Source of the DNA: Candidatus Hydrogenedentota bacterium
Lineage (GTDB): Bacteria; Hydrogenedentota; Hydrogenedentia; Hydrogenedentales; SCBR16-9
DNA: 9,957 nt
Assembly (NCBI GenBank): GCA_007116095.1
Contig: SKJD01000179.1
Span: 1-9,957 of the forward strand
Direction: 5' to 3'
The translations under genes were made by a program, and so were the position numbers. The notes below the pieces were generated by a model that saw only the letters and a list, made by a program, of their open reading frames with translations, did no database searches and had not been told where the DNA came from. Positions 1 to 6,862 of this stretch are shown here, in pieces (positions within the stretch are counted from its first letter, which is position 1; the number at the start of each line of letters is the position of its first letter).

Positions 1-1284
1 ATAGACATTCTCCTGACCAGTGATAACTTCTACTGAAAAGTCATCGGGATCGCGGCCCTGGAAGGCCATGCGGAAACTGCGGGCGTCGTTGACGGGCACC
101 CCGTCAATTTCCGTGCTGTCGTTGTCGAAAGCGCCCGTAGTCACTACGCTCAGATCATGTTCGGCGACGATCTGCGCGAAGGAGTCGTCCATCTCAGCCG
201 TTTCGATGGCTTCCGCAATAGTGCGGGCCTGATCCGTACGCGCTTCGCGCTCTTCCAGGCTGAGTTCCTTCCGGAAGAGGATTTGACGTGCGAAGACTTC
301 CCGTTCGCCGCTATCTTCGTCTACGCGCTCTTCGTCAATGGTGTACAGGTAATACCCTGCTGCGGCCGGAACTAGATCGCTCACTTCGCCGGGCTCCAAC
401 GCATAGAGCGGTCGGCGGTGCTCCGGTTCATTGCTGCCTTCGCGCATCCATCCCATTTCACCCCCATTGTCGGCGGTGATGTCGGAGTAGGTATTGGCCA
501 GTTCGGCAAAGTCTTCCCCCGCTTGGGCGCGTTCCAGTACTTCCAGAGCAATCTCCGGTGGGTCCGGACGCAAGGAAATGGCGGCGTACTCGGCGGTCTT
601 CTGGTCCAGCGACATGTATTGATCGCTGTTTTCCTCATAATGGGCCAGCAGCGCGTCATCATCCAGCTCAACCGGCGGCTCCACACGAATGTAACGGATG
701 ACGATGCGGGTTTCGTTGTCCATCAACGCTTCTTCCAGCTCGCGGTCGAGGATACGGGTAGCCGGAGCCATGACTTTGTTGATATATAGTTCCCGCGTCA
801 ACGAGTTTCGCATGTCGGCATAGACGGCATTCCAGTCCACGCCCCGGCTCTGAGTCACCCACTGGTTCCAGGCGGCCGCATGGAAATTGCCCTCGGCGTC
901 CCGAAAATCCGGTAGGGATTTCAATTGTTCCTCCAGTATATGCTGCTGGAAGGAATAGCCCTTACGCTGCTCCTGGATGCGGATAAACGCTTCGTCAATG
1001 AGGCTTTGCAAGACTTGGTCCGCCGTGCCGTCCGCCGCCAGTTCGGCAAAGGTCGGACGTTCGCCGGTCATCTGCGAGCGCCGGTTGGCCTCCTGGTCAA
1101 GCGCCCGCTGAAATTGCGTCGCATTTACGGTGACATTGCCCACCGTCGCCAGGACCAAATCCTGTTGCGGCGACATGCCTTGCCCGAAAAAGGAGGGTAT
1201 ACCAAAGAAAAGCATCGGAAAACCGATAAACGCGATCAGAAAAAATAAAAAGAACTTCTTGTGGCGACGCATTAGATTCTGCAT
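1..1284 (-). CDS. SurA_N/parvulin-type membrane-anchored periplasmic chaperone (PpiD-like), truncated at window edge
   Basis: Reading leftward from ATG at 1284, the frame stays open for 428 codons to base 1, so the C-terminus lies outside the window. The ATG follows GGAGGT (1295-1300) by 10 bases; a second in-frame ATG at 1272 is less well placed. The N-terminus is basic (MRRHKK), then one long hydrophobic segment (residues 11-33), as in inner-membrane-anchored PpiD. Residues about 45-200 resemble a SurA-type N-terminal chaperone domain. Residues about 227-318 resemble a parvulin (PPIC) domain with the GGEMGW motif at 274-279. The usual parvulin histidines are not obvious: the first strand reads AEYAAISL and the last GYYLYTI, so isomerase activity may be lost, as in the E. 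coli PpiD parvulin domain. A second parvulin-like start (FARQILF) follows. The likely role is assisting folding of exported proteins at the outer face of the inner membrane. It is divergent from aroE. The family is confident; orthology to ppiD is not. Confidence 0.85.
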   Translation of the reverse strand, partial: MQNLMRRHKKFFLFFLIAFIGFPMLFFGIPSFFGQGMSPQQDLVLATVGNVTVNATQFQRALDQEANRRSQMTGERPTFAELAADGTADQVLQSLIDEAFIRIQEQRKGYSFQQHILEEQLKSLPDFRDAEGNFHAAAWNQWVTQSRGVDWNAVYADMRNSLTRELYINKVMAPATRILDRELEEALMDNETRIVIRYIRVEPPVELDDDALLAHYEENSDQYMSLDQKTAEYAAISLRPDPPEIALEVLERAQAGEDFAELANTYSDITADNGGEMGWMREGSNEPEHRRPLYALEPGEVSDLVPAAAGYYLYTIDEERVDEDSGEREVFARQILFRKELSLEEREARTDQARTIAEAIETAEMDDSFAQIVAEHDLSVVTTGAFDNDSTEIDGVPVNDARSFRMAFQGRDPDDFSVEVITGQENVY

Positions 1285-1346
1285 TGTGCAGACTACCTCC
1301 GGGAGAATGCCGGTTCGGTATCGTATGGGGTTATGCCAATGTGGCT

Positions 1347-1369
1347 GAAAAAGCCGCAGGTCACTGCGG
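1347..1369 (-). terminator. terminator-like hairpin in the leader of the PpiD-like gene
   Basis: CCGCAG (1354-1359) and CTGCGG (1364-1369) form a perfect 6-bp stem with a 4-base loop. Read on the minus strand, the hairpin is followed directly by CTTTTTC (1353-1347). It therefore looks like an intrinsic terminator or attenuator about 63 bases before the start codon. No minus-strand gene lies between it and aroE, so it is either a leader attenuator or a chance structure. The stem is short. Confidence 0.35.
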
Positions 1370-1390
1370 GCGGGTTTTAATTGACGGGTT

Positions 1391-1420
1391 AATGTAGCAT
1401 ATATCGTCAAATTCCTGCAA
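1391..1420 (-). promoter_or_regulatory. candidate promoter for the PpiD-like gene
   Basis: On the minus strand TTGCAG (1420-1415) is followed after 18 bases by TACATT (1396-1391). The -10 is preceded by TGC, giving an extended -10 pattern. It lies about 107 bases upstream of the ATG at 1284. This is a consensus match by eye only. Confidence 0.35.
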
Positions 1421-1562
1421 ACCCGGTGACATCGCAACATGCTGTCAACTTGACGCAACGTTACCGCTTTGGCGGTTATTTTGGGCGCTTCCTTGCCCCT
1501 GGATATTTTCACGGTTGGGAAGCTGTTGCGCGGCCCCCAGAAACTTTCGTAATTCCGGTTGT

Positions 1563-1591
1563 TTGCATTTTTCACTGCCATGCATTATACT
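1563..1591 (+). promoter_or_regulatory. sigma-70-type promoter for aroE
   Basis: TTGCAT (1563-1568) and TATACT (1586-1591) are separated by exactly 17 bases. Both hexamers are close to consensus. Transcription would begin near 1598, leaving a leader of about 45 bases before the aroE ATG at 1644. Confidence 0.6.
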
Positions 1592-1643
1592 GCCAAAGAA
1601 TCCAAAGTCATGTTGTATAGTTTATGAGGGCAGAAAGTTTTTA

Positions 1644-2501
1644 ATGCAGTTTATTAACACCGAAACCCAGCTCTGCGCCGTTATTGGCAATCCTGTAAAG
1701 CATTCTCTGTCCCCTGCCATGCACAACGCCGCCTTTCAACATTGCCGGTTAAATTATGTCTATCTCGCCTTTGAGATTTGTGAAGTGCGTGATTTTTTAC
1801 AGGGTATGCGTTCCATGCCCAATTTCCGTGGGGTAAGCGTGACGATTCCCCACAAGCTCACCGTAATGGATGCCCTGGACGAGATTGATTCGCTTGCCCT
1901 GCAAATTGGATCGGTCAATACCATCCTTCAACAGGGTGGTCGACTTATCGGGAGCAACACCGACGGCAGTGGGACGTTGCGCGCCTTCGATGAGGCGGGT
2001 ATTTCGCTGGAGGGCAAGAAGATTGTCTTTCTGGGCGGAGGCGGCGCTGTTCGGGCCGTATCTTTCGCCATGGCCACACGCAAGCCCGCCGCCATTACCT
2101 TGCTGGGGCGTACGCCAGAAAAGCTGTTCGGTCTGGCCGATGATTTACGAAAACACCATCCTGTGCCGGTGGAGACCGGAAATTTGACTGCGGACCTGGA
2201 AACCTTTGTGGGTCCGGCGGATATTGTGATTAATGGAACGCCGCTCGGTATGTATCCGGATCAGGTTGCCCTGACGCCGGCGCCGGGGGTACTGCTCCAG
2301 ACCCATCAAGTCGTTTTTGACATGGTGTATCGTCCACAGCATACGCGTTTGTTGCAGGAAGCCGAAGCCAAAGGCTGCACCACCCTCTATGGCTTGGAGA
2401 TGCTACTTAATCAGGCCAGCCTGCAATTTGAAACCTGGACGGGGGAATCTGCACCGGTATCAGTAATGCGCGATGCGTTGCTGGCCGCGCTGGAACCATA
2501 A
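1644..2501 (+). CDS. aroE: shikimate dehydrogenase (NADP+)
   Basis: This cytoplasmic enzyme reduces 3-dehydroshikimate to shikimate in the pathway to aromatic amino acids. The 285-residue length is normal for AroE. The shikimate-binding SLSP motif is at 21-24. VTIPHK (66-71) carries the catalytic lysine K71, and SNTDG (104-108) carries the partner aspartate D107. The nucleotide-binding glycine-rich loop GGGGAVR spans 131-137. The nucleotide-specificity motif, usually NRT in NADP-linked AroE, reads GRT (155-157), so the first position is substituted. INGTPLGM (196-203) and the C-terminal GLEMLLNQ are also typical. The methionine at 1644 was chosen because homology starts right after it; the frame upstream encodes nothing AroE-like. 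The ribosome-binding site is poor: AGGG at 1627-1630 lies 13 bases away. A good promoter sits just upstream. Confidence 0.96.
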   Translation: MQFINTETQLCAVIGNPVKHSLSPAMHNAAFQHCRLNYVYLAFEICEVRDFLQGMRSMPNFRGVSVTIPHKLTVMDALDEIDSLALQIGSVNTILQQGGRLIGSNTDGSGTLRAFDEAGISLEGKKIVFLGGGGAVRAVSFAMATRKPAAITLLGRTPEKLFGLADDLRKHHPVPVETGNLTADLETFVGPADIVINGTPLGMYPDQVALTPAPGVLLQTHQVVFDMVYRPQHTRLLQEAEAKGCTTLYGLEMLLNQASLQFETWTGESAPVSVMRDALLAALEP

Positions 2502-2515
2502 ACCGGCTGTCCTGA

Positions 2516-2547
2516 CTGATTCGGATCGGATATGCCGAACGGATCAG
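2516..2547 (+). repeat. imperfect inverted repeat between aroE and the small gene
   Basis: The arms match at about 12 of 16 positions, with CTGAT outside and CGG/CCG inside. It lies 15 bases after the aroE stop and 38 bases before the next ATG. No T-run follows, so it is not a standard terminator. It could be an mRNA-stabilising or processing hairpin, or chance. Confidence 0.25.
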
Positions 2548-2585
2548 GAAGCGCGGGAACGCAACAACGGGGAAAGGATGCGATC

Positions 2586-2789
2586 ATGAGGAAGGTTCAG
2601 ACATTCATTGGCAAATCCAACATCGAAGGGCTGCATCAAATGGATGTGCATATCTCCGAATGGATTCGCAGAAACAAAGTAATACCCCTGCTGATCAACC
2701 AATTTTCCGGGCAGGAACGGCACCATGGGCAGAATGAGGAGCCCATCGTGATCACGAGCATCTGGTACGACGATTCGGACAAAGCTTAG
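2586..2789 (+). CDS. small conserved-looking protein of unknown function, 67 aa
   Basis: I cannot assign a family. The ATG at 2586 is preceded by AAAGGA (2573-2578) with 7-base spacing, a good ribosome-binding site. The longer frame from 2532 has no such site. The product begins MRKVQTFIGK and ends IVITSIWYDDSDKA. It has no signal peptide, membrane segment or cysteines. The composition is that of a compact soluble protein: mixed alpha/beta, charged, with a His/Gln-rich middle (SGQERHHGQNEE) and an aromatic, hydrophobic C-terminal strand. The gene lies 84 bases after aroE on the same strand and may be co-transcribed with it. An overlapping antisense frame of similar length has no ribosome-binding site and is treated as a shadow. 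Confidence 0.7.
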   Translation: MRKVQTFIGKSNIEGLHQMDVHISEWIRRNKVIPLLINQFSGQERHHGQNEEPIVITSIWYDDSDKA

Positions 2790-2884
2790 CCAGTTTCCCA
2801 TTTAAAGCCGCACTTCATATTTGGCTAGACGCCAAGCTGGAATTTTAACGGAGCTGTGAACAGTAAAAGACGGTATTTTTTCTG

Positions 2885-2909
2885 ACAATTCTGCAAAATT
2901 GTTGTTTTT
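2885..2909 (+). terminator. weak AT-rich hairpin plus T-run
   Basis: ACAATT (2885-2890) pairs with AATTGT (2897-2902) around a 6-base loop, followed by TGTTTTT (2903-2909) and another T-run at 2916-2921. It could end the aroE-small gene transcript. The stem has little GC, so it would be weak. Confidence 0.3.
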
Positions 2910-2967
2910 GTAAGGTTTTTTGTCCTGAAACTTTCGGGCGCAGGAACCATGAAATCCAACAAAACTA

Positions 2968-2996
2968 TTGTTTACATGCGCAGCGCATGCTAAACT
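2968..2996 (+). promoter_or_regulatory. candidate promoter with a palindrome in its spacer
   Basis: TTGTTT (2968-2973) and TAAACT (2991-2996) are separated by exactly 17 bases. The spacer contains the perfect 15-base palindrome CATGCGCAGCGCATG (2975-2989), which has 7-base arms around a central A. Transcription would start near 3003, about 80 bases before the ATG of the EIIA-zinc-ribbon gene at 3085. A palindrome between the -35 and -10 boxes is a classic position for a repressor or MerR-type activator site. No binding protein can be named. Confidence 0.45.
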
Positions 2997-3084
2997 ATGG
3001 GGACCTTCAATCATGGATGGAACTTCATGCCTCTCTCACGAAGGACTTCCCGTTAAAAAAGCCAGAAGAGGAGAACGCCCGATT

Positions 3085-3915
3085 ATGTTACTGACCAACT
3101 ATATTGATCTGGAATGCATCATTCCGGAGTTAAAAGTTAAAAACAAGGCCGATGCGCTTAAAGAGCTTACCCATATTCTGTTCGAAAGCAACAAATTGAA
3201 GGGCGTAGGTCCGGCGCTGGACCAGATCATGGCGCGGGAAACTACTGAGAGTACCGGTATCGGCCATGGAATCGCTGTCCCCCACGCCCGGGTTTCCGGA
3301 CTGAAAAGCCTGATATGCGTGGTTGGGCGTGTCAGTAATGGCTTGGAGTTCCTGGCCGTCGACCGCAAACCCGTCCATTTGATTTTCCTGATTTGTTACC
3401 CCCCCACCCAGCAGACCACCTACCTCAATTTCATTGCAACCATCGCCAAGCTCTTGCGGGATGATGAGCATCTGGAGGCCATGCTCAAGGCCAAAGATGC
3501 CCAGACGATGTACGATATACTTGTGGAGCTATCCGAGACCATGATGGCGCCGGAAGAGCAATACGCCAAGCTGTCGGACTCCGCGGCGGAATTGAATCAG
3601 GTGAAGGACGCCCATGCGGATTTGATCCTGCTTGCCCGGCTGCAGCTCTGCCAGGAAATGTACGAGACAGCCAAAACAGGCAAGCGGGCGATTCAGGAGC
3701 GTATAGAGAACATCCGATCGCTCATCGATCACCGTAACTTGCGTCATTACGATCGCTTGATGAAAGGCCGTGCGCCCGCATTGGTTCCGGTGGAAGGCGA
3801 TACCTGTCAGGGCTGTTTCATGAAGCTCCCCTCGCAGTACGCACAGCAGGTCCGGCAAGAGACCGACAAAATCCACACCTGCAACAATTGCAGCCGTTTC
3901 ATTTACATTGTATAA
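3085..3915 (+). CDS. PtsN-like PTS EIIA domain fused to a C4 zinc ribbon
   Basis: The protein has 276 residues. Residues about 1-150 are a fructose/nitrogen-type PTS EIIA domain. STGIGHGIAVPHAR (56-69) matches the active-site region, and H67 is the expected phosphohistidine. Residues about 155-225 are charged and helical, probably a coiled coil. The C-terminus has four cysteines in two CxxC pairs (C241/C244 and C266/C269) within a pattern like the zf-RING_7/DUF164 (CdsZ) zinc ribbon, ending NNCSRFIYIV. No EIIB, EIIC or DNA-binding domain is visible, so a regulatory role through phosphorylation is more likely than sugar transport. The start at 3085 follows AGGAG (3069-3073) by 11 bases, and EIIA homology begins at once. 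An upstream ATG at 3013 would lie about 10 bases from the predicted transcription start. Domain calls are confident; function is inferred. Confidence 0.88.
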   Translation: MLLTNYIDLECIIPELKVKNKADALKELTHILFESNKLKGVGPALDQIMARETTESTGIGHGIAVPHARVSGLKSLICVVGRVSNGLEFLAVDRKPVHLIFLICYPPTQQTTYLNFIATIAKLLRDDEHLEAMLKAKDAQTMYDILVELSETMMAPEEQYAKLSDSAAELNQVKDAHADLILLARLQLCQEMYETAKTGKRAIQERIENIRSLIDHRNLRHYDRLMKGRAPALVPVEGDTCQGCFMKLPSQYAQQVRQETDKIHTCNNCSRFIYIV

Positions 3916-4034
3916 CCCAGTTGCATAGCGTGGTTGGCGATTGGAGCTCCTGACCCTTGGATTGTCGTGTTGGCAAGGAATTTGGTGACGGATTCAATCA
4001 CTAAACCTTGCTGTGTGCCAAGTGTGAGCCAAGA

Positions 4035-4040
4035 TATACT
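4035..4040 (+). promoter_or_regulatory. possible -10 box for the CNB-domain gene
   Basis: TATACT lies about 65 bases before the ATG at 4105. No good -35 is present: the nearest TTG-type hexamer, TTGCTG at 4008-4013, is 21 bases away. Either transcription comes from the upstream gene or this promoter needs an activator. Confidence 0.25.
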
Positions 4041-4104
4041 GTGATGTTCCAACTGTGTATGTGGCTAGCAGTCGCATGCATAGTGAAAAACAGGAGCGTA
4101 TTAT

Positions 4105-4536
4105 ATGGATGCCATGCGAGCTGCCGACTTGTTGCGTAAAATCGAGCTGTTTCAAGGCCTTACCCGGGATGACGTGCTAAAAATATACGCCAAGGGCATG
4201 ACCATGTTCGTGCCCAAAGGCCAGGCCATCTTCCATAAGGGCACGGTGGGCAGCCAGATGTATGTCGTGCTTGGTGGCAAGATAGGCGTCTACGACAAAA
4301 ACCGCTGCATTGCCGAGTTGAAGACGGGCGACATGTTTGGCGAGATGGCGCTGGTCACCAAGGAACCCCGCAGTGCGGATGTCGGTGCGTTGGAAAACAG
4401 CGAAGTCTTTGTGCTGAGCGAACATGTGTTTCAGAATCTGCTCACCAAGCGCATCGCCATCAAATTGCTCCTGAACATCATCCACACCCTCAGCCACCGA
4501 TTAAAAGAAGCCAATATGCGCTTAATCAGTAGCTGA
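4105..4536 (+). CDS. stand-alone cyclic-nucleotide-binding (CNB) domain protein
   Basis: The protein has 143 residues. Almost all of it is one CNB beta-barrel fold of the Crp/PKA regulatory type. It opens with LLRKIELFQGL (9-19), typical of the N-terminal helix of the domain. The phosphate-binding cassette is visible as FGEMAL (78-83) followed by PRSA (88-91), whose arginine normally contacts the cyclic phosphate, so ligand binding is plausible. After the barrel there is only a C-terminal helix of about 30 residues and no helix-turn-helix. It is therefore not a Crp/Fnr transcription factor and probably works through a partner protein. The ATG at 4105 follows AGGAG (4092-4096) by 8 bases. It follows the EIIA-zinc-ribbon gene by 189 bases on the same strand and converges with the DUF1501 gene. 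Ligand (cAMP, cGMP or none) cannot be told. Confidence 0.9.
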   Translation: MDAMRAADLLRKIELFQGLTRDDVLKIYAKGMTMFVPKGQAIFHKGTVGSQMYVVLGGKIGVYDKNRCIAELKTGDMFGEMALVTKEPRSADVGALENSEVFVLSEHVFQNLLTKRIAIKLLLNIIHTLSHRLKEANMRLISS

Positions 4537-4602
4537 GGGCGTTTCCTCTCTCCCCAAATCGCTTATTTCCCGGTATTTTTTTGCCATTCAAGTGGTCAGA
4601 TA

Positions 4603-6048
4603 TCAGGTGATGATGTCATGCACCACATGGCCATGTACGTCGGTGAGGCGGAAATCACGGCCTGCATAGCGGTAGGTTAAGCGCTCATGATCGAAGCCCA
4701 GCAGGTGGAGAATCGTGGCGTGTAGATCGTGGACATGCACCGGGTTCTCCGTGGCCTGGAATCCGAACTCGTCGGTGGCGCCGTAGACTGTACCGCCCTT
4801 GACCCCGCCGCCCGCCATCCACAACGAAAAGCCATAGTGGTTGTGATCGCGCCCGTTCAGTTTGCCGGCATTGGCTCCCGGCGTTGGCAGCTCCACGGTC
4901 GGGGTGCGGCCGAACTCACCGGTACAGAGCACCAGGGTGTCTTCCAGCATGCCCCGCTGTTTCAGGTCCTTCAGTAGCGCCCCGATGGGCTTGTCGATCT
5001 GCCCGGCCAGGCGTCGGTGCGCATCTTCCAGATCGTCGTGGCTATCCCAGGGCTGTCCTTCCCCATGCCAGACCTGGATGAAACGCACACCCCGCTCCAA
5101 CAGCCGCCGGGTAATCAGAAGCTGTCGGGCATGAACGCCCCCACCATACATCTCGCGTATATACTCCGGCTCCTTGGAAATGTCAAAGGCGTCGGTGGCG
5201 TCCAACTGCATGCGGTAGGCCAACTCGAAAGATTGAATGCGCGCTTCAATCTCTGCATCCTCCGAGCGGGCGGTCTGATGGCGCTCGTTCAGGGCGTAGA
5301 GTAAATCCAACTGCTCCCGCTGACCTTCCCGGCTGCTGTAGTTGTTGCGGATATTGGCGATGAGCTTTTCAATGTCCTCGTGTTGTGTGTCAATGTAGGT
5401 CCCCTGGAAAATGCCCGGCAAAAATCCGGATTGCCAGTTCTGGGATTCCTGGATGGGATAGCCGCCGGGACACATGGAAATGAAGCCGGGCAGGTTCTGA
5501 TTTTCCGTACCCAGGCCATAGGTAACCCACGAGCCGACACTTGGCCGAATCAGTCGCGCCTCCCCGGTATTCATTAGCAGCAACGAGGGCTCATGGTTCG
5601 GGACATCGGCCTGCATCGAGCGTATGATGCACATGTCGTCCGCGGATTCCGCGGTATGCTTGAAGAGTTCGCTGATCTCCAGGCCGCTTTCCCCGTATTT
5701 ATTAAACTCGAAGGGCGAAGGAAAAGCCGCGCCGGTCGCACGCTCCGTCTTCAGGTTGTCCATCGGAAGGTTCTTGCCGGCATACTTGGCCAGGGCCGGC
5801 TTGGGATCCAGGGTGTCGACATGTGACGCACCGCCATTCAGGAAAATGTGCACCACCCGCTTCGCCCGGGGGGCGAAATGGGGCGCCTGGGGCATCATCG
5901 GGGTAGCCGCTCCAGCCTGCTGCATCGTCCCCGCCCCCGTCAACATGGCCAGACCAAAAGCCCCGAAACCCATGCCGGTGCGCTGCAGGAAATCGCGCCG
6001 CGTAAGAATGACGTCGTTCTCGTTCAGTGGATGATGCCGGTTAAACAT
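4603..6048 (-). CDS. DUF1501 family Tat-exported protein
   Basis: The protein has 481 residues. The N-terminus carries a clear twin-arginine signal, LTRRDFLQ (15-22, arginines 17 and 18), then a hydrophobic stretch and a likely cleavage near AGAA (45-48). It is thus probably exported folded. The mature part matches DUF1501, which has an alkaline phosphatase/sulfatase-like fold. Visible motifs are LNGGASHVDTLDPKP (70-84), WDSHDD (334-339), TGEFGRTP (376-383), GRDHNHYGFSLW (399-410) and DLHATILHLLG (441-451). Their His/Asp residues suggest a metal site, but no substrate is established for the family. The ATG follows AAGGAG (6055-6060) by 6 bases. It lies 64 bases downstream of the DUF1553-type gene on the same strand, the usual order in PVC bacteria, so the two are probably one operon. 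Confidence 0.94.
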   Translation of the reverse strand: MFNRHHPLNENDVILTRRDFLQRTGMGFGAFGLAMLTGAGTMQQAGAATPMMPQAPHFAPRAKRVVHIFLNGGASHVDTLDPKPALAKYAGKNLPMDNLKTERATGAAFPSPFEFNKYGESGLEISELFKHTAESADDMCIIRSMQADVPNHEPSLLLMNTGEARLIRPSVGSWVTYGLGTENQNLPGFISMCPGGYPIQESQNWQSGFLPGIFQGTYIDTQHEDIEKLIANIRNNYSSREGQREQLDLLYALNERHQTARSEDAEIEARIQSFELAYRMQLDATDAFDISKEPEYIREMYGGGVHARQLLITRRLLERGVRFIQVWHGEGQPWDSHDDLEDAHRRLAGQIDKPIGALLKDLKQRGMLEDTLVLCTGEFGRTPTVELPTPGANAGKLNGRDHNHYGFSLWMAGGGVKGGTVYGATDEFGFQATENPVHVHDLHATILHLLGFDHERLTYRYAGRDFRLTDVHGHVVHDIIT

Positions 6049-6112
6049 ACGTGGCTCCTTTGGTTCGGCAGGAAATGTTCCGATGCGGTCTCCCCTGGGG
6101 GCGCCGCCTGCC

Positions 6113-6862
6113 TTAATCTACAAATACAAATTCGTTGGAGAGCAGCAAGACTTGTGCGTATTGCTCCCAGGGCGTCATCGGGGGCGGCGGTGGTCCGGCA
6201 AAATCATGTGCGGCATGCCATCCTTCCACCCGGTTGTCCGGTTTATGCAAAGTAAGTTCCGGCGCCCAGCGGAAGGAATCGAAGCTGTCCGTGGCTCCGG
6301 GCAACACCACGAAGTCCAGGACATCCCCCGCTTCCACCGCTACCGCGTCCAGCGCGCTCTCGGCCCTTCCATTGTGGACCGTGGCCCGCCACAGCACGCC
6401 ATGCCGTTCTGAAAGCACCGCGCCAATCACGCCGTCTCCATTTTCATTGCTGTGCTCCAGGACGCCGCTCAGAGTCAGCGCTCCTGCTTCCGGGGCGCGC
6501 CAGCGACGAATCACGCTGTGCTCATTGGTGCGTCCGGGGTGACCGCCCTGGGCGTGGAGACTCGCCCAGCCCAATGCATCGTCGGGTATTTCAGGACCGC
6601 CACGCCACTGGCTGTCGACATAATGTGGTAATGGCGTAAATTCAAGCTCGAATACTCCGGCATGAGACGCATCCCCCGCTCCAGATTCCGGCAGGACGAC
6701 CCGACCGTAGCCATACTGCCAATCGCTGAGTATGGGGGCATCCGCGGCTTCCTGTTTCTCCAGGAATTGCTGCGCCAAGGTCAGCTCCACAGCCTCCGGA
6801 TCGCGCTGGAAGACATAGTGGTAAAGCTGCCGGATGGCCTCGCCATTCCCGGAGCCGACGTC
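6113..6862 (-). pseudogene. C-terminal part of the DUF1553 protein, displaced by a frameshift
   Basis: This 249-codon frame has no start of its own. It continues the upstream gene in the -1 frame: it opens with a helix (EAIRQLYHYVFQRDPEAVEL) of the kind that normally follows the MNNAFVVDQARKLAARP segment of DUF1553. It ends with YAQVLLLSNEFVFVD, the usual C-terminus of these proteins. Between them lie about 170 residues rich in beta-strand pattern (WQYGYGRV near the start, GDVLDFVVLPG near the end), which looks like a beta-sandwich inserted near the DUF1553 end. A GTG at 6790 overlaps the upstream stop by 8 bases but lacks a ribosome-binding site, so separate translation is unlikely. One missing base near 6862 would restore a 1144-residue protein. 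Confidence 0.8.

Larger units (their letters stand above)
1285..1643. other. divergent intergenic control region
   Basis: This 359-base gap separates the PpiD-like gene (leftward) from aroE (rightward). It contains candidate promoters in both directions and one terminator-like hairpin, listed separately. No convincing coding frame is present. The open frame reaching upstream of aroE into this gap has no aroE homology before the methionine at 1644. I see no recognisable riboswitch. Confidence 0.7.

Noticed and set aside
1515..1643. N-terminal extension of AroE
   Set aside because: It would overlap the promoter, has a non-conserved cysteine-rich sequence, and AroE homology begins only at 1644.
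2802..3014. 70-codon minus-strand frame in the gap before the EIIA gene
   Set aside because: It has low-complexity, AT-driven composition, no ribosome-binding site, and overlaps the promoter and terminator signals.
2968..3084. N-terminal extension of the EIIA-zinc-ribbon protein
   Set aside because: The extension starts in the promoter and shows no EIIA homology. The ATG at 3085 has an AGGAG and begins the domain directly.
3973..4011. GCAAGG/CCTTGC inverted repeat after the EIIA gene
   Set aside because: The stem is only 6 bp with a 27-base loop and no T-run, so it is not credible as a terminator.
6113..6790. Independent gene of 225 residues starting at GTG 6790
   Set aside because: No ribosome-binding site is present, and the frame before the GTG already encodes the expected DUF1553 helix. 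It is better explained as the displaced C-terminus.
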